This document shows positions 21,868 to 32,107 of a stretch of 42,844 nucleotides of DNA, piece after piece. The stretch is taken from the NCBI GenBank assembly GCA_009746045.1, contig RPFO01000041.1:1612783-1655626 (forward strand), in the 5' to 3' direction. The translations under genes were made by a program, and so were the position numbers. Source of the stretch: Mesostigma viride. Its lineage: Eukaryota; Streptophyta; Mesostigmatophyceae; Mesostigmatales; Mesostigmataceae. Each line of letters opens with the position of its first letter. Position 1 is the stretch's first letter. Below the pieces are notes generated by a model. The model was not told the DNA's origin. It saw only the letters and a list, made by a program, of their open reading frames with translations, and did no database searches.

Positions 21868-23840
21868 GGTTGATTCAGATGACGAGCCACGAGCCACGAG
21901 GTAGCCATGGCTGTCGGAGCTCATAACTTTCACGTTTGAGCGCCGAATTCAGCTGTGAATATCACAATCGCTTCGTCTTTCTAAGACGCACATGCTGATA
22001 TAATTTTCCGACGCTATTACGCAATATACGATGAGCAAACGCCTCTCGACGCAACGCAGCCTGGCGGCTGCGCTTAGCAATGAAAATACGTCTGCAGCCT
22101 CGGCTGCAGCTTCGCCAACCGGCCCAGATGGCAACGGTGACACTAGTAGTGCACTGGTGCTCGCCCAGCCTTCCGGGCTCGCCTCGCCATCAGCATCGCC
22201 TGAACCTAAGCGCAGTCGCTCTGCTGAGCCGCCCTGGGAAGAGCGCTCCTTTGACGTCAACAGCCCCGGCTTCTGGCAGCGCAGCCCCGGTTGGTTCATG
22301 GAAGACTTGTATTACGGCAATCACGCCTCGCTTCTAGCCCTGTGCGTGTACCTCACGTCCCACAACCGTGGCCGCTGGCCTGGTGACGGCAAGCTTGTCG
22401 ACCCCGCCGAGGCTCTCCCAATCATTCACCGCATGCCTCGCCCCAGGCTTCAACGCTTCGCCCTCTGCTCCCTTGTTGGACGCTCCGAATCCGAGATCTG
22501 GGCTTCCCCACCGCCCCCCCCACCTTCCCCACCGAAGCCACCATCCGCACCCTCCTCAAGGAAGCTTTCGAGCAGCACGTGACCCCTCTTGCAGCAGGTG
22601 TGGCGGCAATTGGCGGCACGCTGGCTGCTGAGCTTCCCACCATCCCCACCGCCACCGCCACCCTCCTCGCCTCCACCCCTCCCCCCTCCACCGACTCCAT
22701 CACCGCCCAGCTCCGTGACATCGACCAGCGCCTCAAGGATAATGCAATCGCTATCGAGGTCTTGCAGAACACAGCAGGCCTCACCGCCCAGGCAGTGAAG
22801 GACATTGCCGCCAAGCCAGCCCCGGCGGGCCTGGCCGGCGATGCTCCTCCCATCACGACCTGGGCGGACATGCTTAAGCAACATACCACCTCCACCACCT
22901 CCGCCGTCGCAGCCCAGCTCCAGCGGCAGACGCTTGACCTCCGCGAGGAGGCCGAGCTCGACAAGCGCAGCCTCAACGCCATACTCAAGAACTTGGACAT
23001 GGAAGAAGGTGAGAATTCCGAGAAGCTTGCACGTGCGTTTGAGAGCAAAATCCTTGCACGCATGGGCCTTCTTGGTGAGATCAAGCTGACCGCCCACCGC
23101 CTCCCCCGCGCGCGGGGTAAGGCAGGGGCGCCTCCGCTTCTTCTCATCTTTGATAGCCCAGCGGACAAGATTTCGTTTCTCAGACGCCGCAAGCGGCTCG
23201 CGAATACTCCCTTCACCGTGGACGACGACTTGACCCTGGCACAGCAACAACGGCGACGGGAGCTATGGCCGACCTACACCCAGCTCCGGCAGACCAAGGC
23301 GGGCCAGCCGGTGTACTGGAAGGGGGCGGCCATCTACGTCGGCCACAAGCCCTGGCAAGCGACCCCCTCGACCACCGCGGCCCCAGCAACTCCAGCCCCA
23401 GCCTAGGGGAATACAGCAGTAGTGTAGAATAGTTAGACAGTGGCCTTGTACATGCCCGCCTACTACAGGCACTATACCAGCTGAGGCCTAGCCTTTTTAG
23501 TCATGTACATGTGTGCCTATGATGAGCCACACTCCAGACGATGCCTAGCCTTATTTAGTAATGTTGTGCCCATGCAGGGAGTCACTCTCTGCTGAGAAGC
23601 CATGCCATAGCTCCTGTATAGCCACGATGATCTTCCCCCACATGCCACGCTCCCCCTTAACTGGGCATAGCGCGATACATCATGAGGGTGCAGGTGCCTT
23701 GGTGCACCTAGAGCAGGGGTAGCTTACATTCCCACCCTTGCATGAAGTAGCCTAGAATGTATTAAAAGCCATATGCCCCTTCTCAGGGCTATGTGCTACA
23801 TCTACTCCCAACGGAGTGATGTTGATAATTAATTAATTAA
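21868..23840 (+). mobile_element. R2: apparently full-length member of family R inside H1
   Basis: This element has a short leader (about 160 bp), one ORF, a 430-bp 3'UTR and a (TTAA)n-type tail (23827-23840). The flanks TTGTGACCAAGGTCA (21853-21867) and TTGTGACCTAGGGTCA (from 23841) form an imperfect TSD. The 3' end resembles that of the LINE at 16931-20195: both have TATGTGCTACAT, then a CTCCC-rich stretch, ATGTT and AATT repeats. A possible hairpin near the 3' end (about 23788-23815) pairs AGCCATATGCCC with GGGCTATGTGCT. There is no RT, so it needs one in trans. Confidence 0.75.
22031..23406 (+). pseudogene. L1 ORF1p-like protein of element R2 (one frameshift)
   Basis: The frame opens at ATG 22031 and, after one shift near 22495, runs to TAG at 23404-23406, about 458 residues in all. 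The N-terminal third is rich in S, A and P. A middle block follows with SPGWFMEDLYYGNHASLL. A predicted coiled coil comes next (DSITAQLRDIDQRLKDNAIA). The C-terminal part has the layout of L1 ORF1p-type RNA-binding domains: AILKNLDMEEGE, AHRLPRARGK, PLLLIFDSPADK, VDDDLTLAQQQRRRELWP, and a final YWKGAAIYVG strand. Such proteins bind element RNA as a chaperone. No endonuclease or RT follows it, which is unusual. The frameshift may be decay or a sequence error in a C-rich stretch. Confidence 0.72.
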
Positions 23841-24173
23841 TTGTGACCTAGGGTCAAGAAATCGCGGCCATGGTCAGACCCCCCTGTATTCAAACCAGTG
23901 TATCTCTCTAAGGAATAAGCATTTTGTAGGTCTGAGTAGCTCAAAAAATCCTTTGATTTATGGGCTTTCAGGAAAGTATATACATGACCATGAAAAAAAA
24001 ATTTCCTTAGGTGCTATACGCGTTCTAAAAAAAGCTTACAACGCGATATATCGCGTTCTCATTAAAAAAACACGGGTTAAAAAGGCTAGGCCTCAGCTGG
24101 TATAGTGCCTGTAGTAGGCGGGCATGTACAAGGCCACTGTCTAACTATTCTACACTACTGCTGCTGTATCCCC

Positions 24174-24484
24174 CTAGGCTGGGGCTGGGGTTGCTGGGGC
24201 CGCGGGGGTCGAGGGGGTCGCGTGCCAGGGCTTGTGGCCGACGTAGATGGCCGCCCCCTTCCAGTACACCGGCTGGCCCGCCTTGGTCTGCCGGAGCTGG
24301 AGGTAGGTCGGCCATAGCTCCCGTCGCCGTTGTTGCTGTGCCAGGGTCAAGTCGTCGTCCACGGTGAAGGGAGTCTTCTCGAGCCGCTTGCGGCGTCTGA
24401 GAAACGAAATCTTGTCCGCTGGGCTCTCAAAGATGAGAAGAAGCGGAGGCGCCCCTGCCTTACCCCGCGCGCGGGGGAGGCGGT
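24174..24484 (-). pseudogene. C-terminal fragment of the R family ORF1p-like protein (in R1)
   Basis: On the minus strand this frame encodes the last ~100 residues of the R protein, from LPRARGKAGAPP through VDDDLTLAQQQRRR to a stop at 24174-24176. It is nearly identical to the end of the ORF at 22031-23406. The upstream part is missing because R1 is 5'-truncated. Confidence 0.85.
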
Positions 24485-24547
24485 AGCTGATGTAGATAGA
24501 TAATACCGGTAGGACTGTTTGCACCCATCCATCCATCCATCCATCGT

Positions 24548-26518
24548 CCCGTGTTTTTTTACAAGGCGATACATTGCCCCAAACTCACATGTCCTCAATT
24601 GAGGACAAAATCCTCCCAATAAGGACAGCACCTTCAGCAGCAGGTATTGGCGCGAAACCTTGGTCCCAACGGTCATCTGACCCTTTTCCCGCGAAAATGG
24701 ACTCGGTACCCGGCGCGGCGCGGTACTGGGGTCGACAGGACCCGTCCGTACCTGTAAATTATGTGGTGGAGAAAAGTACCTATTTTGGTGGGAACGTTGC
24801 AATGTGTGCGTGTGTTCCCGCAAATTGCGGCTATGGGGTCGAGGCAGGTCCGAGGCTTGCCTGAACTATACAGGGGATCGTTTTGCCCCGGACCAAGACA
24901 GAATTATAGATCGACATCTAGAGCTTCCGCCCATGCTGTTTTTCGGGGGCAGTCGCTTTTGATTCTCTAAAAAATTCTTTGATGAACGGAATTTGTCTAG
25001 TTTGCAGAAAAACGGGAGGCGACGTAGATTGCATGACAAGCCGGTATACTGCTCTGTGATGCGCGCTTTTTTCTTGACATTAGCAACGGATACCGTGAGG
25101 GTGGGTATTGTTACGCTTTCGGGTTCAAGGGCGAGTTCTGGGGACAAGTATTTTGGGCGGTTGGAAGCGTTAAATATACCCAGTTTTTATGTCGTCAGAT
25201 CGTCGTTGCGCCTGGCGACGACGGCGGTGGGCGCGAGCCATAGATTTCATTTGCCGCAAGTCTGGGTGCTGCCCGCGCGTCCCCTTGCTTTCTTTTATAA
25301 TTTTCGAGCCTTTCCGCGCATCTGGCCGGCTGGGAGCACGTCGAGAAGCCGTCTCCGGACATCATCCGCATCCGTTTCTTCATATAAATTACGACGACAC
25401 ATGTCGTAGGTTGTTATTCGATTACATTGTATGATTTCGATTGTGTATTATGCCCAGCCCCTTCATTTTCATGCCGCTGTTGAATGGGGAGAGGCGAGTG
25501 TTAGCTGGCCACCGTTTTTTCCTTCCGTTCCGTCAATGCAAAGGTAATCGTTATCTGCATGGCCAACGCTGGCGTTAGAAGAAATGCCTTGCTTGCTATG
25601 GTAAGCGTACGTGTGGATAGTTTCTTGTTGCTGCCTTGTTGCTGAAAGTTTTTCCCAGGCTTTCTGGGATCTTGCCTATTTGGTTTCTGACACATAACCC
25701 TTTTTCTAGAGGGAGCTAGGTAGAGGAGTTGACCTTGTCATGTTGGCATTCTGCTGCTGTGATAGCCTCTTCGTCTTTGCGATACCTAGAATAAGCCCTT
25801 TATATTGCATGCATGGCTCTACTTAGGGTGCTAAAGCACCATGGTGTCACCTAAGCGTCCTACGAAGACCTAGGACCTTACTCGGCCACTGAAAACCTGT
25901 CCTTACCCTAGTTTGGCATAGCTAGCTTTCCTTGTGCTCTGCCAAGTGCAGTTGCTCGTATTGGGTTCCTGGCCATATGTCATAGCTGTCCGTGGGGTGG
26001 CCAAGCATGGGCAGCCCCGGGGTGGCTGCCACATGTTAGGGAGGTGTCCTATGGGTTTGGTGACCGCTTGTGGTCCTTGGAAGCATGGTCTTTGTGTCTC
26101 ATTCTCTCGTGCATTATAGTGGAGGGTTTTCCTTGGTTGCCGATGCAGGCCCCCCTGCACGTAACAATTCATAATTAAATTGGAAATGCGCACATATGGA
26201 TGATGTTAAGCATTGGAACTCTCAAACACATCATAAATGATCATGGTTCAAAGCCTCATATTTAATTTTTTTTGTGTGTGACAGTTATTAACAGCATTGC
26301 ACTGTCCTCAATTGAGGACAAAACTGTTGGGTGTGAGCCAACATCGCGTTGTAGGGTTAGAACGCGATGTATCGCGTTGTAATCTGACACGTGGCAAACC
26401 TATTAAACATGCGATTTTTGGTCTGAAACTTTCAACATAGGTCAGAAACATCTCATAGAATTCAAGAAAAAATCCTGGTATTTTTGGTATTTTTTTGTGA
26501 CAGCTGCAAACAAATATT
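24548..26518. mobile_element. H2: left part of a second H element, split by V and R3
   Basis: 24548-24574 repeats the H left end (CCCGTGTTTTTTTACAAGG) and continues, after insert V, at 26341 with CGCGTTGTAGGGTTAGAACG and about 170 bp nearly identical to 20377-20552 of H1. It stops at GCAAACAAATAT, where R3 inserted. Beyond R3 the H1 sequence does not resume, so H2 is truncated there. Confidence 0.72.
24575..26340. mobile_element. V: 1.77-kb insert in H2 with terminal palindromes, no gene
   Basis: Comparison with H1 shows extra sequence between two ACAT copies (24571-24574, 26341-26344), a likely 4-bp TSD. Near both ends lies the perfect palindrome TGTCCTCAATTGAGGACA (24590-24607, 26303-26320). 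The extreme ends, TGCCCC and GAGCCA, are only weakly inverted. I found no convincing coding sequence inside. The transposon class is unclear. Confidence 0.55.
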
Positions 26519-27089
26519 AATTAATTAATTAATTAGGAACATAACTCCGTTGGGAGTATATGTAGCACATAGCCCAGAGTTGTGCCCATGCAGGGAGTAA
26601 CTCTCTGCTGAGATGCCATGCCCTAGCTTTTTGTATAGCCATGCTGATCTTCCCCCCCATGACAGGCTCCCCCTTCGCTGGGCATAGCTTGAAGATCATG
26701 GGGATGCAAGTGCCCTGGTGCACCTAGAGCAAGGGTCCTTTACATTCCCACCCTTGCAGGAAGTAGCTTAGAATGTATGATAGGCCATATGCCCCTTCTC
26801 TGGGCTATGTGCTACATATACTCCCAACGGAGTTATGTTCCTAATTAATTAATTAATTAATAGCCCAGAGAAGGGGCATATGGCCTATCATACATTCTAA
26901 GCTACTTCCTGCAAGGGTGGGAATGTAAACGACCTTTGCTCTAGGTGCACCAGGGCACCGGCACCACCATGCTGTCTCAGGTTCAACCCGCCTAAGGGGG
27001 GGATCCTGGCACGGGGGGGAAGATCATCATAGCTATACAAAAGCTAGAGCGTGGCATCTCAGCAGAGAGCAGCTCTCTGCATGGGCACA
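26519..27089 (-). mobile_element. R3: truncated minus-strand R element in H2, split by R4
   Basis: The TSD GCAAACAAATATT lies at 26506-26518 and 27090-27102. Read on the minus strand, this is the 3'UTR part of family R, ending in an ATTAATTAATT tail at 26519-26534. It is interrupted by R4 (26576-26859). It contains no coding sequence. Confidence 0.85.
26576..26859 (+). mobile_element. R4: 284-bp R element inserted in R3, opposite orientation
   Basis: A 5'-truncated R 3'UTR begins TTGTGCCCATGCAGGGAG and ends in CTAATTAATTAATTAATTA. It is flanked by ATAGCCCAGAG (26565-26575, 26860-26870), which is its TSD within R3. R4 and the following part of R3 form a near-perfect inverted repeat with almost no spacer. 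Confidence 0.87.
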
Positions 27090-27102
27090 GCAAACAAATA
27101 TT

Positions 27103-27143
27103 CTCCCGATTTCTGGCCTGCGCTGGTTGTCTCTTTGATATTA
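27103..27143 (+). repeat. Family U fragment, copy E
   Basis: The segment CTCCCGATTTCTGGCCTGCG followed by CTGGTTGTCTCTTTGATA is the 3' end of family U. It directly follows the right TSD of R3. The H2 sequence does not resume after it, so the junction between H2 and this copy arose by insertion plus deletion or by rearrangement. Confidence 0.6.
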
Positions 27144-28079
27144 GATTGGTTGAATATAGTTCGTTTTCGGCTAGGAGGCGTGGCCTTTGCATGACGGGCA
27201 AGAGGATTTCAGCCGTGGGCAACCAAGCACACATGTCGTCGGGCTAGTCCGACGAGTGCGCACGTGAACCGGCACTCCCGGTCACACACGACACCATAGA
27301 GATAGTCAGCTGCACCGCCTCATGTCGGCGAAACCCATAGTTCCATCGGAATCGTTTCAGCGGCCGGCATTTCCTCTCCGCGTTTCCTCAACCTCGTTTT
27401 CAGGATCATACTCATCGTTCCTGCATTTTCCTCTTCCACGCAGGTTGTGGCTTTTTTGAAAGCCACGAATGTACCCGGGGATGGGACGCTTCGGCTGCCT
27501 CAATGCCTACACATTCAATACGATGTCCCCCTCTCACCTTCCTCCATCATTCCGCTCACATTGCACTACGTGTCTGTGTTTTGTTCTTGTTCTTGTTCTC
27601 GTTTGTTTTGCTGTTCTTGTCCTTTTTCTTTTACTTTTACTGAGGGAGCTAGGCTGGGCTGCGCGCTGTGTGTGCTACTCTCGTGTTTTTCTGTGGGCAC
27701 TTGAGAGACTAACCAAGGATCGGGCCCCCCACACGGCAATATCAGCCTTTGCTTTTGTTTACCCTCCCATATCTCTTTACAAACGCAAAAAAACACAAAG
27801 GCAGGAGCACGGTGACTCATCTGGAACATGAAGAAGGGAAATCTTTTCGTTACAGGAAAGAGGTGTCAAGTATGACAATTGGAAGGCCCCCCCACTGGGA
27901 ATCCACATGTTCCGAGTCCATTCAGCTGTGTAACTTGTTAGCCACATCCTGCCCCGGGGAGATGCATCATGGACCACCGCTATCGCGTAACGGGTGTTAC
28001 GCAGTGAATATTGACTTACCTCAATATGCTCCGCTCTGGTTCTGTTTGATGTCTTAGCTCTCAGTGCATCTGAATCATC
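27144..28079 (+). other. Region upstream of the Penelope-like ORF, probable 5' part of that element
   Basis: There are about 940 bp without a convincing gene. The region includes a TTGTTCTTGTTCTTG-type pyrimidine-rich stretch near 27570-27635 and a small hairpin CGTCGG/CCGACG near 27237-27256. The Penelope-like ORF has an in-frame TGA just before its ATG. The 5' end of the element cannot be placed, because no terminal repeat is visible. Confidence 0.4.
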
Positions 28080-29929
28080 ATGAAACACCTTATGACTTTC
28101 TGGCATGCTCTTACCCTCCACAGAATACGGCAATCCAGTGGCATTGATTACCGGAAGTACACTGCTATTTCTCGGCAGTTCCCCTATCGTATCTCCTCAC
28201 AGGCATGGCGGAAGCGTTGTCGCATCAACACGCGCCATAACCATCACTGCAAGGATGACCATACTCTACGTCGCCTCCGGCGCTTACAGCGCACGCATTT
28301 GTCGCTTACCAACTCCACTCGCCCACACCCCGTAAGCACCCATCGCGTCATTTATGCCATTTACAACCGCAGGTACCCTCAGCGTATCTACGTTGGCCAG
28401 ACGCAACGGGATGCCTGGACGCGTTTTCAGGAACATGTCCGAGCGGCACGCCGCCTTCATATTGGCCGCCCTGCCGCCAACGACGACACCCCCCTACATG
28501 GCGCCATGGCCCAATACGGGTGGTGGGATTGGCGAGTCGTCCCCTTGGAACATGTCCCCGGCACCTTTACCGGCGCCGCTTTTCGCAAAGCCGCAGGGCA
28601 TCGGGAAACGTTTTGGAAACGAATGTTACATGCATTTCTGCCCCACGGTTTTTGCATTGAAGGCAAGAGTTTCAAAGCTCGGTCTCGCCGCCGCCCGCCT
28701 CCCCTCCGTCCCCGCCCTCTTATGTTCATCCGTGCCTGGCGTCTGAAGCACAATCTCCACCCATATCGCCCCTATCCCCCCAGCGTCACCCCGGCCCCTC
28801 CACCTTCCACACATGTGTCCACCGATCCTTCCCTTTACTCCACCAGTCTCCGCTGCTTACGTCACATGTCTCGGCTTATGCAACGCGGCAACTTTCATGC
28901 ATCCTATCTCGAAGCCTGCAGCTTGAAGAAGCTTACCAGCTTACACATTGCCGTCGGGTCGTGCTCCCCAGCTGATCTGCAAGTCCCCCGCTCCCATGCC
29001 ACTAGTCTGCGAGGCCTTCTCTCACGTATCATTCGGCACCGTGTCAATGGGAATGCAGATGCACTGCGTCCGCGCCGTTTGCTGATCTCACCTTTCATTC
29101 ATGCTGCGATGGATGAGCTGTGTTTGCCACACATTCTGCATTTGCCGCAAGTGCAGGCTGCGATGCCGCTCGTGGTGCGCAACACTTTCGGCACTCCCAT
29201 TGCCGCCTGGCATTACTCTCCCACCTTGGGACAAATGGTTTTCAGCAACGGGAAGGTCAGCCGCGATACAACGCCCACCGAGCTGGCCACCATCTTGGCA
29301 GGGCCCTGCCCCTGCCAACAACAACGGTATTTCAAGTACCTTGATCCCACCTCACAGCACGTCATGACCGCTGACCTCAGCATCCTGCCGAGCCACACGC
29401 TTGTAGACCTTTTTGCCAAAGGCACCAAGTTTCGGCCGTGGGTCCAGCGCACGTGTGCCAAAGAGGTGAATGCACTGCTCTCCACATCACTGCGCAAATT
29501 TTGCAATGCCATGAGCACGGACCTACAGCTTGCTCCCCTTGCCATGGAACCGTGGTTTCGCGCCGTCATTCACGAATGCAATGCACGTCTCACCAGGCTT
29601 GATTACCGTCTCCAGCAGGTCCACCGCACCACCTGGCTCAACACCACAGATAAAGCACTTCTTGACCACTTCAAGCAGGACTTTATCATCACGTGTGTTG
29701 ACAAGAGTGCCAACAACTTTGCTTTCATATGCAAGAAGCACTACCTTGCTACTTTGCAACACGAGTTGGCGTCCAGCCCTACCTATGTTCAGCGTGCACA
29801 GTCCACCGCCAGTATCACCGCTGCTCATCGGGCTTTTCTGCACAGCCAAAACATTTTTGCTCGGGCATTCCTTAAGCGGCAGCGACGCGCCACCACCACT
29901 ACGTTCCCATATCTGTATCTCACTCTTAA

Positions 29930-31646
29930 CTCGTCGTCTGTCCCAACTCAGTCCTCACAGGAGGACTGAGTTGACAATTTTCAACCGCGTGTAGCGACTA
30001 GGTGGGGGGTCCATCCCAAATGTTTTGATGTGGATCTGGGGTGTACTAGATATCATTTTGTTGGCAAAAATACTGCATATGTGAAAACTTGACCCGAACA
30101 CCTGAAAATTACACGGACGTTGGGCGCCCCTCGCGAATTTGCATTTTTCGGGATAAGAACGAGTGGGAAAAATTCAATCAAATCCTGGTGCATGAAGAAA
30201 AAATATAGGCATGTAAACAACATAGTTCTTGAAGCGTGGCAAAAACTGGGCTCCATTTGGCCACTGCAACTGCCTGAAACAATTAAAAAACTCTCAGTCC
30301 TCAGGAGAGGAATGGGGCTTTTGCTAACTTTGCTAGCATGTAAGTGCGGTCATACTACATCACCGTGGCCACCAACCATCCCAATCAACTCATTTCCCTT
30401 CAAGCATTACAGGACAACACACTTGCATCATCATACTTCAGGTATATCATGCCTTATCATGTAGTGAGAGCCTATGCATGCATGTAGGGAATGGGCTTGG
30501 ATACCTACCAACAAAGGGTTATGTTATAAGTGTCAACCACCAATATAATGGGTAGGTTAAGCATATTTCCATTGTTTCAAACAACAATAGATATGGCTAT
30601 AACTGTTTTGCCTTGCCATGATGTGGCCAACATAGTTGCTGGCACATGATGGCAGTGGTTTGTCACCAAGACTTTTCACTCACCCGTAAAAGCTTGAATG
30701 CACCCTTGACGCAGCCCGTGGCCACACAATCATGCAGTATGAACGTAGCAAAAGAATAACTAACATCTATGAAGGTGTTTAAACCTGCACAGCTCCTAAA
30801 ACCCTGCACAACTACACTGGGTTAAGGCAAATGCCTGCTAACATCATCTGAAAAGGGGGTTTTAGAGAGGGGCAGGCAACGGTCAAGAAAGAGCATCAAG
30901 ACTTGAACCTGACAACGCCTCGCAAGCTTAAACTCATGTACGAACATCAAGGAACGAAGAGGCAACGATTATCCGGCTTTACCTGGCACGGCTGGCGTTA
31001 CCTTGGCCCAGGCGGTGCCCGCAAAAGTGGCACTTTGCGGCACATAGACCATGACGTGACAGAATGGTCGAGATCATCAAATCTATACTGTCACTCAATA
31101 TATTCTAATGCAACTCATGTTAACATGTAGAAAGAAACCTATCAGCCATTGAAATTGCGCCGGAAAGCAAGCGCAGTAATCAATTCCGTCGACCTGCCTT
31201 ATCGCAGTTTTTTCCAGCAAGAACAGTGCCGACACCGGGTAAATCGCATCCCCGCGAGCTAAAAATTGATTTATATCATCTTTAGGGCATGTTAAATCTA
31301 TTTACTGAGTTTGGACGGCTAACTCGTCCGCAAACGTAAACTGCATGCATGGGCGCGAGCCGCCATGGCTAGGTCGTGCATTTCCGGAACTCGCGTTTCA
31401 CGTGGAAAAGTACCCTTACCACCTGTACTTTGACCGTACAGTTAGCCGCGCATACCAAATCCAAAAAAATCCCAAAAATATGTCCAAGAAAGATCTTTTC
31501 ACGTAGTATTTGAATAAATTTTGAGAGAATTTTTTTGTCAAACATTCTGACCGGGGCGAATTTTCTACGAAACCCAAAAACTCGGTCCTCTAGAGAGGAC
31601 TGAGTTCAACTCAGTCCTCCGTAGAGGACCAGGGACAGACGACGAG
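29930..31646. mobile_element. P: TTAA-flanked TIR element (piggyBac-like, non-autonomous)
   Basis: This is a 1717-bp insert between TTAA copies (29926-29929, 31647-31650). Its ends are a perfect 15-bp inverted repeat CTCGTCGTCTGTCCC (29930-29944) and its complement (31632-31646). Inside each end, AACTCAGTCCTC and its complement form hairpins (29945-29972; 31594-31618). Excision restores the Penelope frame as a lysine codon. TTAA duplication is the hallmark of piggyBac transposons, although the usual CCC start is absent. No transposase is visible inside; the largest frames (30120-30464, 30903-31130) have no recognisable motif. Confidence 0.8.
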
Positions 31647-32107
31647 TTAAGCTGCACAAAACTCCTGTTGCTTTGCGCACCATTGCTGCGTCGCATTCAG
31701 CCCCACTGATGCCTCTCTCGAAACTCATCTGCCATGCTTTGAATGCTCTTCTCCCCGAAGCCAATGCATTATGGGTGGAGGTGCTGTCGAATGCCGGGTA
31801 TGAATGCGCTGGTAGTTGGATCGTCATAGACTCAGCCCAAGTACGCCTACGCCTTGCCGCCCTTAGCCGTTCTAAGACAGCAGCAGAGAAACGTATACCT
31901 ATGCCCATAGCCACCTATGATTTCACCACTCTATATACCACACTAGATTTGCACGATTTGAAAGCTCGTTTAGATAGCCTCCTTACTCGTCTGTATGCAC
32001 GTAGGCCTCACGGGCGCAACCACCTGCACGTGCGTGTTTCTCAGACCAAGCCCACGGCAACGTGGCTCTCAGGGATCGCGGCAGGTGCTATCGTGCGGGA
32101 TGGTTAT

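Larger units (their letters stand above)
20351..24076. mobile_element. H1: TIR element with TTA TSD and palindromic ends, no transposase
   Basis: The left end GCCCGTGTTTTTTTACAACG matches the reverse complement of the right end, TTAAAAAAACACGGG. The TSD is TTA (20348-20350, 24077-24079); R2, read in reverse complement near 23500, gives the uninterrupted target. The word AACGCGATAYATCGCGTT or a close variant occurs at both ends (about 20369-20386, 20397-20414, 24041-24058). TTA/TAA target duplications are typical of PIF/Harbinger elements. Excluding nested R2, H1 is about 1.74 kb. I see no DDE transposase or other gene in 20415-21852 or 23856-24040, so it is non-autonomous. Confidence 0.72.
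16702..24481 (-). mobile_element. R1: minus-strand copy of the ORF1-only family R, split by nested inserts
   Basis: The TSD GGTAGCTGAT lies at 16692-16701 and 24482-24491. On the minus strand R1 runs 24481-24077, then 20350-20196, then 16930-16702. It is interrupted by H1 (20351-24076) and the LINE (16931-20195), and carries a 29-bp U fragment at 16765-16793. With these removed it aligns with the 3' part of R2 (about 23090-23840) in reverse complement. It is 5'-truncated, starting within the C-terminal coding region. R2 shows the empty target sites for both H1 and the LINE, which fixes their TSDs. Confidence 0.85.
16512..24546 (+). pseudogene. 3' end of a second LINE (ORF2 C-terminus plus (CCAT)n tail), split by R1
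   Basis: A short open segment (about 16530-16640) encodes WKKMMDKAKWAQV and ends in TGA. It resembles the C-terminus of the LINE at 16931-20195, which has TVMQDKTRWKKIV near its end. A 3'UTR with repeated TAGATAGATG words follows to 16701. Removing R1 with one TSD copy joins this to 24492, where it continues through GTAGATAGATAATACC into a (CCAT)n microsatellite at about 24526-24544, a common LINE tail. The piece is therefore a 5'-truncated LINE whose 3'UTR was the target for R1. The exact 5' boundary is uncertain. Confidence 0.6.

Noticed and set aside
27240-27275. Possible hammerhead ribozyme (CCGACGAG...GTGAAC) near the Penelope-like element, as such elements can carry them
   Set aside because: The core would need CUGANGA and GAAA; both are mismatched here and no proper stem III is visible.
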